Of a DNA stretch of 64,000 nucleotides, positions 55,199 to 63,471 are shown piece by piece; positions within the stretch are counted from its first letter, which is position 1, and each line of letters opens with the position of its first letter. Both the position numbers and the translations under genes were made by a program. Under the pieces are notes generated by a model that made no database searches, was not told where the DNA came from, and worked only from the letters and a program-made list of their open reading frames with translations. Source of the DNA: Bacteroidota bacterium (lineage in GTDB: Bacteria > Bacteroidota > Bacteroidia > Chitinophagales > Chitinophagaceae); assembly GCA_947452555.1 (NCBI GenBank), contig CANGDH010000005.1:58266-122265 (forward strand). The letters run 5' to 3'.

Positions 55199-56454
55199 AT
55201 AAATATATTTTCTTACTTCTATTCTGCATCATTGGCACTATCCGTGTTTCCGCGCAATCTGAATTTACAGTTGCTTATATAGAGCAATATAAGAAAATTG
55301 CAATGCAAGAAATGAAGCGAACTGGTATTCCAGCTTCCATAACTTTAGCGCAAGGAATTTTAGAATCAAATAGTGGAGAAAGTAATTTAGCTAAAAAATC
55401 TAATAACCATTTTGGCATTAAATGTAAATTAGACTGGAAAGGAGAAACCACTTTCCAAGACGATGACACTAAACAAGAATGCTTTAGAGTTTATCCAAAT
55501 GCAAAAGCTTCCTACAAGGACCATTCTGATTTTCTCAAGACAAGACCTAACTATGCACCCTTATTTCAGCTTGACCCTGTTGACGATTCTGCATGGGCTT
55601 ATGGCTTGAAAAAAGCGGGCTATGCAACTGCAAATGATTATGCAAGAAAAATTTTGAAAGTGATTGACGATTACGAACTATCACAATACAATTTTCCTGA
55701 ATTAGAAATCGAAGACAGTTTGGAAGTGGTCGCAGCTGCAAAAAAAGAAATAATTAATCCCCCTGTCTTCATAAAAGATACGGCCAATATTGATAGTTTA
55801 CTATTCAAAAATGCGACTATCTCTGCTGTTAATAAGGATAGCTTAACGATGTTTAAGGATATTGCAATTGTTGTAAAAGATACAGTGCAACTCTCTAAGG
55901 TAAATGGTATAGCAAATACAAAAGCTACCAATACCGTTTTACCCACTATGAATAGTATTGGAAGCGACCCCAAAGACAGCACAACTGAAGTACTTTTTAC
56001 CTTTACTAAAAAAAGGTCATACAATTATCCAAAAGATAAATTCAAAATCAACCAAGTGCCTGTAATATGGGCAAAAGCTGGAAGCTCCTACTTGGAAATT
56101 GCACAGACACATAAATTGTCATTGTATAAAATATTTATTTATAATGATATTAATGAATCCAATATTGTTGAAAAAGATCAACTTGTTTTTTTAGCGCCTA
56201 AAAAGAAAGAGGGTAAAAATAGTGTTCATATTGCAAAACAAAATGAAACCTTATATGAAATAAGCCAGAATGAAGCAATTCAACTAAGCTTTTTAAAATC
56301 TTACAACAAGATCATTTCCTCGTCAATTTTAAAAGAAGGGACTATTGTGCTTTTGTTTAAACCTAAAGAAACAAAGCAAGCAGGCAGCTTTAAAGAATTT
56401 TCTTTTAATGTAGAATTCAATTTCCTGAAAAAACTATTTAACAAAAAGAAGTAA
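55195..56454 (+). CDS. Glucosaminidase (GH73) with LysM domains
   Basis: 419 residues with a signal peptide (about 1-20, ending VSAQ). A GH73 domain spans about 25-165, with the start TLAQGILESNSGESNLAKKSNN holding the catalytic Glu, in pieces here (ILESNSG; NHFGIKC). A low-complexity linker follows (about 170-270), then two LysM-like segments near 280-325 and 335-380. It cuts N-acetylglucosaminyl links in peptidoglycan. It follows the O-methyltransferase and precedes hpt. Confidence 0.9.
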   Translation: MNKYIFLLLFCIIGTIRVSAQSEFTVAYIEQYKKIAMQEMKRTGIPASITLAQGILESNSGESNLAKKSNNHFGIKCKLDWKGETTFQDDDTKQECFRVYPNAKASYKDHSDFLKTRPNYAPLFQLDPVDDSAWAYGLKKAGYATANDYARKILKVIDDYELSQYNFPELEIEDSLEVVAAAKKEIINPPVFIKDTANIDSLLFKNATISAVNKDSLTMFKDIAIVVKDTVQLSKVNGIANTKATNTVLPTMNSIGSDPKDSTTEVLFTFTKKRSYNYPKDKFKINQVPVIWAKAGSSYLEIAQTHKLSLYKIFIYNDINESNIVEKDQLVFLAPKKKEGKNSVHIAKQNETLYEISQNEAIQLSFLKSYNKIISSSILKEGTIVLLFKPKETKQAGSFKEFSFNVEFNFLKKLFNKKK

Positions 56455-56474
56455 ATTAAATATTAAAATATACT

Positions 56475-57014
56475 ATGCCGTCTATCAAAATACTAGATAA
56501 AGAATTTGTACCTTATTTATCAGAACAAACTATTCAAGAAAAAATAAGTGAACTTGCCATTCTTTTAAACAAAGATTATGAAGGTAAAAAGCCTTTGTTT
56601 TTGTCCATCTTAAATGGTTCATTTTTATTTACTGCAGATCTTTTTAAACAAATTACAATTGAAGCTGAAGTGTGTTTTATTAAATTAGCCTCCTACAAAG
56701 GTACTAGCTCTACTGGTAATGTAATTACGGCAATTGGCTTAGATATCAATATAAAAGATAGACATATTGTTATTTTAGAGGACATTATTGACACAGGGAA
56801 AACCCTCCATCATTATTTACCTCAACTTGCTAATTTACAGCCAGCATCTGTTAAAATCGCGGTGCTGCTAAATAAAAAAGAAGCATTGCAATTCCCTGTT
56901 GAAATTGACTATGCTTGCATTGATATCCCTAATAAATTTGTGGTTGGCTATGGTCTTGACTACGACGGACTTGGTAGAAATAATAAAGCGATTTATCAAT
57001 TGAAGGAAGCTTAA
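56475..57014 (+). CDS. hpt: Hypoxanthine phosphoribosyltransferase
   Basis: 179 residues. The PRPP-binding motif VILEDIIDTGKTLHHYL is clear, and LSILNGSFLFTADL and the C-terminal VGYGLDYDGLGRN are typical. It salvages hypoxanthine and guanine to IMP and GMP. It starts 20 bases after the glucosaminidase gene. A hairpin terminator between it and dnaJ closes both. Confidence 0.94.
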   Translation: MPSIKILDKEFVPYLSEQTIQEKISELAILLNKDYEGKKPLFLSILNGSFLFTADLFKQITIEAEVCFIKLASYKGTSSTGNVITAIGLDINIKDRHIVILEDIIDTGKTLHHYLPQLANLQPASVKIAVLLNKKEALQFPVEIDYACIDIPNKFVVGYGLDYDGLGRNNKAIYQLKEA

Positions 57015-57085
57015 ATATTGATTAAAAAAAATGTTAGGTTTTGAATTATTACAAAACTCGTATTTGAAAATTAAATAGATTGCAC

Positions 57086-57117
57086 AAAAAAGGGGATTAA
57101 TAAAATCCCCTTTTTTT
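57086..57117. terminator. Bidirectional terminator between hpt and dnaJ
   Basis: A 7-bp GGGGATT/AATCCCC core with flanking A and T runs that extend the stem, and a 5-nt loop. Confidence 0.88.
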
Positions 57118-57140
57118 ATTTTAATTTTTTTAATCAATAT

Positions 57141-58322
57141 TTATTTAAATGCTTCTTTCACCTTGTCGTAAAAACTCTTGTCTCCTTTAACTGGCTTCGG
57201 TTTGAAGTTTTCACTTTCTTGCATTTTCTCTAGTGCTTCTTTTTCTTCTGCACTTACATGCTGAGGTGTCCAAATATTCACGTGAATTAATTGATCGCCT
57301 TTTGCATATCCTTGCACTTCAGGGAACCCTTTTCCTTTTAATCTAAACATCTTTCCACTTTGCGTTCCTGCTGGTATTTTAATTTTTGCACGCCCGTCAA
57401 TCGTAGGAACTTCTACACTGGTTCCGAATACGGCGTCTGGTATAGTGATATATAAATCATACGCTACATTTAATCCATCTCTATGTAAGAACTCATGCGG
57501 CTCTTCCTCTATCATGATGATTAAATCACCAGCCCCCCCTCCTCGCTCTCCTGCATTTCCTTTACCTGACATACTCAATTGCATGCCGTCTTGAACACCA
57601 GCTGGAATGTCAATAGAGATAGTTTCTTCACCATATACACGTCCTTCCCCTTTACAAGAACCACATTTAGCAGTAACTGTTTGACCTTCTCCATTACATG
57701 TTGGACAGGTATTCACTGTTTGCATTTGACCCAAGAAAGTATTGGTCACTTTTCTTACTTGTCCTTGTCCATTACAAGTACTACAAGTTTGAACACTATT
57801 TTTATCCTTTGCTCCGTTTCCGCCGCAAGTAGCACAAACGACGTGTTTTTTTACTTTCACTTGTTTGTTAACTCCATTGGCAATTTCTTCGAAACTTAAT
57901 TTTAATTTAATTCTTAAGTTGCTTCCTCTTTGTCCGCGGGCACGCTGTCCACCACCTCTTGAACGACCACCACCGCCGCCGCCAAAGAAACCACCAAATC
58001 CTTCATCTCCAAATATGTCACCGAATTGACTAAAAATATCATTCATATCCATACCGCCACCGCCATGGAATCCTCCACCACCGCCATTAGACCCGGCTCC
58101 AAATGCTTGATGACCAAAACGATCATACTTAGCTTTCTTATCTGTGTCGCTTAATATTTCGTATGCCTCAGCCGCTTCTTTAAATTTTTCTTCTGCAGCT
58201 TTGTCCCCTGGATTTCTGTCTGGGTGAAACTGCATTGCAACTTTACGGTATGCTTTTTTAATTTCATCTGCTGAAGCTGATTTGCTAACTCCTAGTATTT
58301 CGTAAAAATCTCTTTTTGCCAT
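57141..58322 (-). CDS. dnaJ: Chaperone protein DnaJ
   Basis: 393 residues in the usual order: J domain (about 1-70) with HPD in [11 protein letters not shown], a long Gly-rich region (about 75-125), the zinc domain with four CxxCxGxG repeats ([32 protein letters not shown]), and the C-terminal substrate domain. It stimulates DnaK. It follows grpE by 10 bases and is co-transcribed with it. dnaK is not in the window. Confidence 0.96.
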   Translation of the reverse strand: MAKRDFYEILGVSKSASADEIKKAYRKVAMQFHPDRNPGDKAAEEKFKEAAEAYEILSDTDKKAKYDRFGHQAFGAGSNGGGGGFHGGGGMDMNDIFSQFGDIFGDEGFGGFFGGGGGGRSRGGGQRARGQRGSNLRIKLKLSFEEIANGVNKQVKVKKHVVCATCGGNGAKDKNSVQTCSTCNGQGQVRKVTNTFLGQMQTVNTCPTCNGEGQTVTAKCGSCKGEGRVYGEETISIDIPAGVQDGMQLSMSGKGNAGERGGGAGDLIIMIEEEPHEFLHRDGLNVAYDLYITIPDAVFGTSVEVPTIDGRAKIKIPAGTQSGKMFRLKGKGFPEVQGYAKGDQLIHVNIWTPQHVSAEEKEALEKMQESENFKPKPVKGDKSFYDKVKEAFK

Positions 58323-58332
58323 AATGCTTTAT

Positions 58333-58872
58333 TTATTTTCCTACAACCACTTTCGCGAAACGGATTATTTTGTCATTCAGTAAATATCCTTTTGTTACTT
58401 CGTCTACTACCTTTCCTTTCATCTTATCATTTGCTGCAGGAATCTCAGTAATGGCTTCATGTAATTCAACGTCAAATTGTTTTCCAATACTTTCCATTGG
58501 AGTTAATCCTTTGGCCTGCATTGTAGAACGAATTTTATTAAAAACTAATTGGATGCCTTCTTTTTGTAAAGAGATATCGTCAGATCCATTTAATTGTTTT
58601 TCAGCTCTATCACAATCATCCAAAACGTCTAATAATGAAACAATGACATCTTTACCGGCAGTTTGAATCAAATCAATTCGCTCCTTAGCAGTTCTTCTCT
58701 TGAAATTCTCAAATTCAGCTAATAAGCGAAGGTATTTATCCTTCTGATCTGATAAGTCTAACTTTGTTTGATCCAACTCGGAAATTGGTTCAGTTTCGGC
58801 TATTGGGGCATTTTCTGCCTCGTTTTCAGGACTAATTGTTGCTTCTGTGTCTTTAATCTCTTTTTCTTCCAT
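58333..58872 (-). CDS. grpE: Nucleotide exchange factor GrpE
   Basis: 179 residues. An acidic N-terminal tail (about 1-35), a long coiled coil (LAEFENFKRRTAKERIDLIQ) and the C-terminal beta domain with VELHEAI and VDEVTKGYLLNDKIIRFAKVVV. It releases ADP from DnaK. The grpE-dnaJ order is typical. The promoter is a near-consensus TTTG-N20-TATATTTG at 58900-58931. I see no CIRCE element. Confidence 0.94.
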   Translation of the reverse strand: MEEKEIKDTEATISPENEAENAPIAETEPISELDQTKLDLSDQKDKYLRLLAEFENFKRRTAKERIDLIQTAGKDVIVSLLDVLDDCDRAEKQLNGSDDISLQKEGIQLVFNKIRSTMQAKGLTPMESIGKQFDVELHEAITEIPAANDKMKGKVVDEVTKGYLLNDKIIRFAKVVVGK

Positions 58873-58899
58873 AATTGTCTAATTGTTATCTAATGCACG

Positions 58900-58931
58900 C
58901 AAATATATTGCCAAACGCATAAAAGTGCAAA
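58900..58931 (-). promoter_or_regulatory. Promoter of the grpE-dnaJ operon
   Basis: On the minus strand: TTTG (58928-58931), a 20-nt spacer and TATATTTG (58900-58907), both exact. The leader would be about 20-25 nt. Confidence 0.65.
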
Positions 58932-58981
58932 ATTGACCGAAATCTGAGCAAAAATGAACAAGTTGTCACTTGATCTGTGAC

Positions 58982-58989
58982 TATATTTG
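58982..58989 (+). promoter_or_regulatory. -7-like box before the RlmI-like gene
   Basis: TATATTTG, an exact TAnnTTTG match, 4 bases before the ATG at 58994. A TTG lies 16 bases upstream. The transcript would have almost no leader. Confidence 0.45.
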
Positions 58990-58993
58990 CGAT

Positions 58994-60169
58994 ATGACAA
59001 AGGTGTATTTAAACAAAAGAATCCAACCAAGAATTGCTTCTGGCCATCCTTGGATTTATAATAACGAAATTGACCGTGTTGCTGGGCCTATTGAAGCAGG
59101 TGATATTGTGGAAGTGTATTACTTTGACGGGCAATTGGCAGGTCGTGGCTACATCAACCCCGACTCCCAAATTATGATCCGTTTATTGACCCGTAAAAGA
59201 GAGGAGATTAACGCTTCCTTTTTCCATCAAAAAATTAGTGAAGCCTGGGCTTACCGACAAAAATTGGGCTATACTGAAAACTGTAGATTAGTATTTGGTG
59301 AAGCAGACGGATTACCTGCTTTAATAGTAGACAAGTTCAATGACTATTTTGTAATTCAAACTTTGTCATTAGGTATTGAAAAATGGAAGGCTGAAATTAT
59401 CGCAGCCATAAATACTATTTTTAATCCAAAAGGTATTTACGAAAGAAACGATGTACCTGTAAGAGAATTAGAAGGATTGACTCAACAAAAAGGATTTTTA
59501 ACAGACCCCTTCCCTACAGAAATCATTATCAAAGAAAATGATTTACAGTTTTATGTGAACATTGAAACAGGACAAAAGACTGGGTATTTTTTAGACCAAC
59601 AAGATAATAGAAGAGCTATTCAAAATATTGTAAAGGGCGCTGACGTATTAGGTGCTTTTACCTACACTGGAACTTTTGAAATTCATGCAGCACATTATGG
59701 TGCTAAGTCTGTTTTAGGAATTGACATTTCAGAAAGCGCAGTAGAGCAGGCTAATAAAAACGCAGCACTTAATAAGTTAGATCATATTGTGAAATTTGAA
59801 GCAATGAATGCATTTGATGTATTAAAGAATTGGGGAAGAGAAGGGAGAAAATATGACGTAGTTATGTTGGATCCTCCTGCATTCACTAAAAGCAGAAACA
59901 ATATTGACAAAGCGGTTACTGGCTATAAAGAGATCAACTTAAGAGGAATGCAACTATTGAGAAATGGTGGTTTTCTTGTTACTTCCAGCTGCACTAATTT
60001 AGTGAGTCCTGAATTATTTTTAGACACCATTTACATGGCTGCAAGAGATGCTAAGAAAAGAATTAGACAGGTCACGTATCAAACACAGTCAAGCGACCAC
60101 CCTATTATTTGGGGAATGGAAAACACCCATTATTTAAAATTCTTGATCGTAGAAGTTTGCGACAGATAA
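58994..60169 (+). CDS. Class I SAM-dependent rRNA methyltransferase (RlmI/RlmK family)
   Basis: 391 residues from the ATG at 58994. A longer frame begins with TTG before the -7 box and is rejected. An N-terminal PUA domain (about 5-70), an RlmI-like middle domain (GYFLDQQDNR) and a Rossmann domain with VLGAFTYTGTFEIHAAHYG, DISESAVEQA and VMLDPPAF. E. coli RlmI makes m5C1962 in 23S rRNA. The gene lies divergently from grpE. Confidence 0.9.
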   Translation: MTKVYLNKRIQPRIASGHPWIYNNEIDRVAGPIEAGDIVEVYYFDGQLAGRGYINPDSQIMIRLLTRKREEINASFFHQKISEAWAYRQKLGYTENCRLVFGEADGLPALIVDKFNDYFVIQTLSLGIEKWKAEIIAAINTIFNPKGIYERNDVPVRELEGLTQQKGFLTDPFPTEIIIKENDLQFYVNIETGQKTGYFLDQQDNRRAIQNIVKGADVLGAFTYTGTFEIHAAHYGAKSVLGIDISESAVEQANKNAALNKLDHIVKFEAMNAFDVLKNWGREGRKYDVVMLDPPAFTKSRNNIDKAVTGYKEINLRGMQLLRNGGFLVTSSCTNLVSPELFLDTIYMAARDAKKRIRQVTYQTQSSDHPIIWGMENTHYLKFLIVEVCDR

Positions 60170-60170
60170 A

Positions 60171-60204
60171 AAAAAGAGCTAACATTTAGTTAGCTCTTTT
60201 TTTT
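60171..60204. terminator. Bidirectional terminator after the RlmI-like gene
   Basis: A 13-bp perfect stem (AAAAAGAGCTAAC with GTTAGCTCTTTTT), a 5-nt loop, and A and T runs on either side. Confidence 0.9.
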
Positions 60205-60235
60205 ATTCAATCATGACTTAACAAGATTTAATGCT

Positions 60236-60709
60236 TCAGTTTAAAGTATTCAATGTTGTTTGAATGGCTTCAAAATTTGGTAAATCACCTGGTGTTGGAC
60301 AAATCTCTGTATATTGAACTGTTCCTTCTTTGTCTATTACAAATGCTGCACGCTTGCTCACACCTTGCATTTCAAATGCAGGAAACACATCATACAAAAC
60401 GTCGAATGCTTTTGATGCTGTTTTATTGAAATCACTCAATAAAGGGAAGTTTAGTTTTTGTTCTTCTTTGAATTTACCTAAAGTAAATAAAGAGTCAACC
60501 GAAATTCCTAATACTTGTGCATTAGCAGTATTGTATGTTGCAATATTATCTCTGATACTACAAAGTTCTGCAGTACAAACTCCTGTAAATGCTAAAGGAA
60601 AAAATAACACTACTATATTTTGTCCTTTAAAACTGTCCAAAGAGACTGCGTTTTTGTCTGTATCAAATAATGTAATTGCTGGCGCTGCTTGTCCAATAGT
60701 GATAGGCAT
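60236..60709 (-). CDS. Peroxiredoxin (AhpC/TSA family, AhpE-like)
   Basis: 157 residues. The peroxidatic Cys is Cys45 in FPLAFTGVCTAELCSIRD, with a second Cys five residues later. KRAAFVIDKEG is the usual strand before the C-terminus. It reduces hydrogen peroxide or alkyl hydroperoxides using thiols. Single gene, convergent with the RlmI-like gene. Confidence 0.92.
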   Translation of the reverse strand: MPITIGQAAPAITLFDTDKNAVSLDSFKGQNIVVLFFPLAFTGVCTAELCSIRDNIATYNTANAQVLGISVDSLFTLGKFKEEQKLNFPLLSDFNKTASKAFDVLYDVFPAFEMQGVSKRAAFVIDKEGTVQYTEICPTPGDLPNFEAIQTTLNTLN

Positions 60710-60794
60710 AATTTATATTTTTTAATTATTATTAGAACTCAAAAGTAAAACTGTTTATTTAAAATTCGGTCTTGTTTGTCGAAAAAACAATTAA

Positions 60795-61136
60795 TTAATG
60801 TTCCGTTAACTTCAATTTTTCTCTTTTCGACAACGCATAGGTAGAATCCATTAATTCCTTGAAAGCTACTGGGTGTTTTTGTAAATAATCAATAGTATTA
60901 TAAAATGCTACCCTATCCACCTTATTCAATTCGAATATTTGTTTATAAAACTGAACATTTTTTTTGTGTGTTTTCCAAGTGGTGTCAATAGTGGACATTC
61001 TTGTATAGTATTCGTCCGCTTGCATTAATTGCCATAGCACTATCTTCATTTTGTCCATTGGCAAACTGTTCACTGGCTTTGTGTCATTCTTGCAGGCCAA
61101 TAAAAATAGCAATCCTATAATTAACCAATTTCTCAT
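60795..61136 (-). CDS. DUF4296 lipoprotein
   Basis: 113 residues with a lipobox (LFLLACKND, Cys at residue 15). The rest is helical, with LPMDKMKIVLWQLMQADEYY near the start and KHPVAFKELMDS near the end, as in the Bacteroidota family DUF4296. Function unknown. The start overlaps the DUF4835 stop by 4 bases (ATGA), so both are translated from one message. Confidence 0.88.
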   Translation of the reverse strand: MRNWLIIGLLFLLACKNDTKPVNSLPMDKMKIVLWQLMQADEYYTRMSTIDTTWKTHKKNVQFYKQIFELNKVDRVAFYNTIDYLQKHPVAFKELMDSTYALSKREKLKLTEH

Positions 61137-62056
61137 TCCAGCTTTTCTTTATATTTATTAATATTAGCAATGTCAATAGACGATAATGTATTTAGTAATT
61201 GCTTTTTCATAGACTTATCTGAATTTTGAAATATACCTACGATTTCAGTATACTTTCCCTGCATAAAAATAGGTACTGCCATTACATTTACATTAGACTC
61301 ATTTAGTTCTTGCAAACTCATTAATGTGTTTAATAAATTGGCTTTTGCAATTTCTGGCTGTTCTGCCATTTGATCTAACCCATCTCTATAGTAACTATAA
61401 ACAACTTCATGCATTCTATCAAACCCACTCTTTGTAAAATTATCTATTAAAATATACCTATTTCTTTGGCCGTCATAAGACTTCCATCCCGATATCCCCG
61501 ATCCCTCTGGTGCATTATATACAATATTTAATGCTTTACTAAAATAAGGAACTCCTGCTTTTAAAGCGAATGAATCATAATCCAATCCTAAAATAACATT
61601 AATATAATATGCAATAGTAGAAGTAAGATTTGACTCAAATGGATCCCCACCTTGTGACCTATTTTCATTGAATTCCATCGGTTGACCCAATTGATATTTA
61701 AAAGTGAAATTGGCATCCTGCATGTTTAACAAAGGTGTTGTATAATTGGTATTATAAACTGGCCTATTAGCTACAATACTTAGTTTAGCATCATATACAC
61801 CGGGAGATACGATGGACTCAATTGATATGTAAAAACTACAATCAATTTTTTCTTCAACCGAGAATACGTCCGTTGTCCATTTTCTTTGATTAATGAAATC
61901 TTTTAGTTGTGATTGTAATTGTGTAAATACTTTTGGATCTACCTGATTAGCCACTTTGCTTGTTTGCAAGGTAACTACAGCTGCCAATTCTTGAGCATTA
62001 ATGGCCTCACCTGAGAGAAGTAATCCTAGCGTTAAACAAACTGACTTAAACAACAT
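61133..62056 (-). CDS. DUF4835 protein (candidate PorD of type IX secretion)
   Basis: 307 residues with a signal peptide (about 1-21, ending INAQ). The body matches the DUF4835 pattern: EKIDCSFYISIESI, LLNMQDANFTFKYQ, INVILGLDYDSFA and FFSKALN-type segments. This family has been named PorD in type IX secretion by some annotators; I state that from memory and could not check it. It sits after rpoZ and before DUF4296. Usually coaBC lies between rpoZ and this gene in Bacteroidota, and here it does not. Confidence 0.87.
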   Translation of the reverse strand: MLFKSVCLTLGLLLSGEAINAQELAAVVTLQTSKVANQVDPKVFTQLQSQLKDFINQRKWTTDVFSVEEKIDCSFYISIESIVSPGVYDAKLSIVANRPVYNTNYTTPLLNMQDANFTFKYQLGQPMEFNENRSQGGDPFESNLTSTIAYYINVILGLDYDSFALKAGVPYFSKALNIVYNAPEGSGISGWKSYDGQRNRYILIDNFTKSGFDRMHEVVYSYYRDGLDQMAEQPEIAKANLLNTLMSLQELNESNVNVMAVPIFMQGKYTEIVGIFQNSDKSMKKQLLNTLSSIDIANINKYKEKLE

Positions 62057-62081
62057 AATATGGTGTATTTACCCTCTAAAA

Positions 62082-62124
62082 TACAAAAACGTCCCAATAT
62101 CAGAATGACAAAGGAACGTTTTTG
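62082..62124 (-). terminator. Hairpin after rpoZ, probable terminator
   Basis: Arms ACAAAAACGT (62082-62091) and ACGTTTTTGT (62115-62124) extend with CC/GG after one mismatch, with a loop of about 17 nt. On the minus strand it ends in a T-rich run. The loop is long for a terminator, so the call is moderate. Confidence 0.55.
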
Positions 62125-62141
62125 TGTTAACTGAATCGAGA

Positions 62142-62486
62142 TTAACGGAAAAGATCTGTTTCCTCGTTCTTACGATAATAGATTTTATCATCAATAAATT
62201 CCGCAGTAGCTAAAATAGCAGGGTTTGGCATACGCTCATAAGCTTTAGAAATTTCGATTTGTTCTTTGTTCTCGTGAATTTCCTCTAAGCTATCTGTATG
62301 ACTTGCAAACTCTTCTAACTTGCTATGCAACTCTTCTCTGATAGAAATATTGATTTGATTTGCTCTTCTAGAAATAATAGAGATTGACTCATATAAGTTC
62401 CCAGTTTTAGCTTTCAATGCTTTCAAACTTTTTGTTTCAACAACGGCAGGTACATTAGCACCCATATGTCTTCTTAATTTACTCAT
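62142..62486 (-). CDS. rpoZ: RNA polymerase omega subunit, Bacteroidota type
   Basis: 114 residues. The omega core is seen in LYESISIISRRANQINISIREEL, a Bacteroidota form, and KAYERMPNPAILATAEFIDDKIYYR. It helps assemble RNA polymerase. The start overlaps the bamD stop by 4 bases (ATGA), a pair seen in many Bacteroidota. Confidence 0.9.
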   Translation of the reverse strand: MSKLRRHMGANVPAVVETKSLKALKAKTGNLYESISIISRRANQINISIREELHSKLEEFASHTDSLEEIHENKEQIEISKAYERMPNPAILATAEFIDDKIYYRKNEETDLFR

Positions 62487-63277
62487 TTTATATTTTTTAA
62501 GATATTATCAGTTTTTGATTTAATTTTTTTTGCTTCAGGCAGTAAGGGACTGTCACTAAATCTGTCTACGAAATCATTATACTCTTCATTCACTTTATCA
62601 AAACGCTCTTTTTGTTTTTCTATAAAACTATTTTCAGCAAATTGATAATATGATTTTAATGTCAATAATTTATATTTATCTGCACTCTTAGAGTCTGGAT
62701 AACCATCAGACAATAACCCGTAAGTAATTGCAGCAGCACGATACAAAGCAAGCTCATAATACAATGTAGCTGTTTTGTAATCTTTCAATTCTAATTTTGC
62801 ACGACAAGCGTCAATGGTTGCAGTAGCGTCTTTTACTTTTGCACTTGTTGGATGTGCGTCAATAAAAGATTGCATTAATTGAATCGTTCTATTAGTTGTT
62901 GTCTGGTCTAATTCTGCTTTTGGAGAACGTAAATAATAAGTATACGCTCTTAAATATTCAACGTCTTCTGTTCTTGGACTATTTGGAAAATATTCCACAA
63001 ATGTTTTGAATAAATTTTCTGCGTTTTCGTAATCCTTATCGTAATAATAAGAATTAGCATACATCAAGTACAACTCTTCATAACGTGGTGTTCCTTTCAC
63101 AAAATTGATCACAGATTCAAAAAGCTGTTGTGCATTGCTGTACTTCTTTTCTGCATAGTATTTCTCAGCCATTTTGACTTTATAGTCTGTATCCTTATTC
63201 TTCAAAATTTGTTGAAACTTTGAAGTACAAGAGGACATTCCTAAAACGATCGCGATAATTACTATAATTCTATTCAT
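62483..63277 (-). CDS. bamD: Outer membrane assembly lipoprotein BamD
   Basis: 264 residues from the ATG at 63277; a TTG-started frame four codons longer lies in the -7 box and is rejected. Lipobox LGMSSCTSK, then TPR repeats, for example KYSNAQQLFESVINF, DYENAENLFKTFVEYFPNSPR and ELALYRAAAITYGLL. It is part of the BAM complex that inserts outer-membrane proteins. A -7-like box is 9 bases upstream of the ATG. Confidence 0.92.
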   Translation of the reverse strand: MNRIIVIIAIVLGMSSCTSKFQQILKNKDTDYKVKMAEKYYAEKKYSNAQQLFESVINFVKGTPRYEELYLMYANSYYYDKDYENAENLFKTFVEYFPNSPRTEDVEYLRAYTYYLRSPKAELDQTTTNRTIQLMQSFIDAHPTSAKVKDATATIDACRAKLELKDYKTATLYYELALYRAAAITYGLLSDGYPDSKSADKYKLLTLKSYYQFAENSFIEKQKERFDKVNEEYNDFVDRFSDSPLLPEAKKIKSKTDNILKNIK

Positions 63278-63286
63278 ACAGGGTGG

Positions 63287-63294
63287 CAAAATTA
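63287..63294 (-). promoter_or_regulatory. -7-like box of bamD
   Basis: On the minus strand TAATTTTG, an exact TAnnTTTG match, 9 bases before the bamD ATG. No good -33 element is seen. Confidence 0.4.
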
Positions 63295-63313
63295 ACTAAT
63301 AATCCTCAATTTA

Positions 63314-63377
63314 GGCCGAAAAAGATTGCGAATACGCCCTTGGGCGTTAAGAATTAGCTAAATCCTGTCTATCGGCC
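63314..63377. other. Structured intergenic segment between rpsA and bamD
   Basis: GGCCGA at 63314 pairs with TCGGCC at 63372 over a 52-nt span that also contains ACGCCC-TT-GGGCGT (63334-63347). It sits between the rpsA terminator and bamD. No ORF is seen. It may be a small transcript or an mRNA leader element, or chance. Confidence 0.25.
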
Positions 63378-63390
63378 AACATGAAAATGC

Positions 63391-63416
63391 AAAAGGCCCG
63401 CAATTGCGGGCCTTTT
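63391..63416 (-). terminator. Terminator after rpsA
   Basis: A 26-base palindrome whose arms are AAAAGGCCCGCAA and TTGCGGGCCTTTT. It lies 56 bases after the rpsA stop; the T run is short. Confidence 0.8.
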
Positions 63417-63471
63417 TAAAATCATAAAAGTGTTTTTCAAGCCATTACATTTCTGTAAAAGCGAGGGAAAA

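Noticed and set aside
55671..56024. 117-codon frame opposite the glucosaminidase linker
   Set aside because: The linker is of low complexity, which favours open frames on the other strand; no motif seen.
57940..58110. Short repeats of CCACC type as a repeat array
   Set aside because: They encode the normal Gly-rich region of DnaJ.
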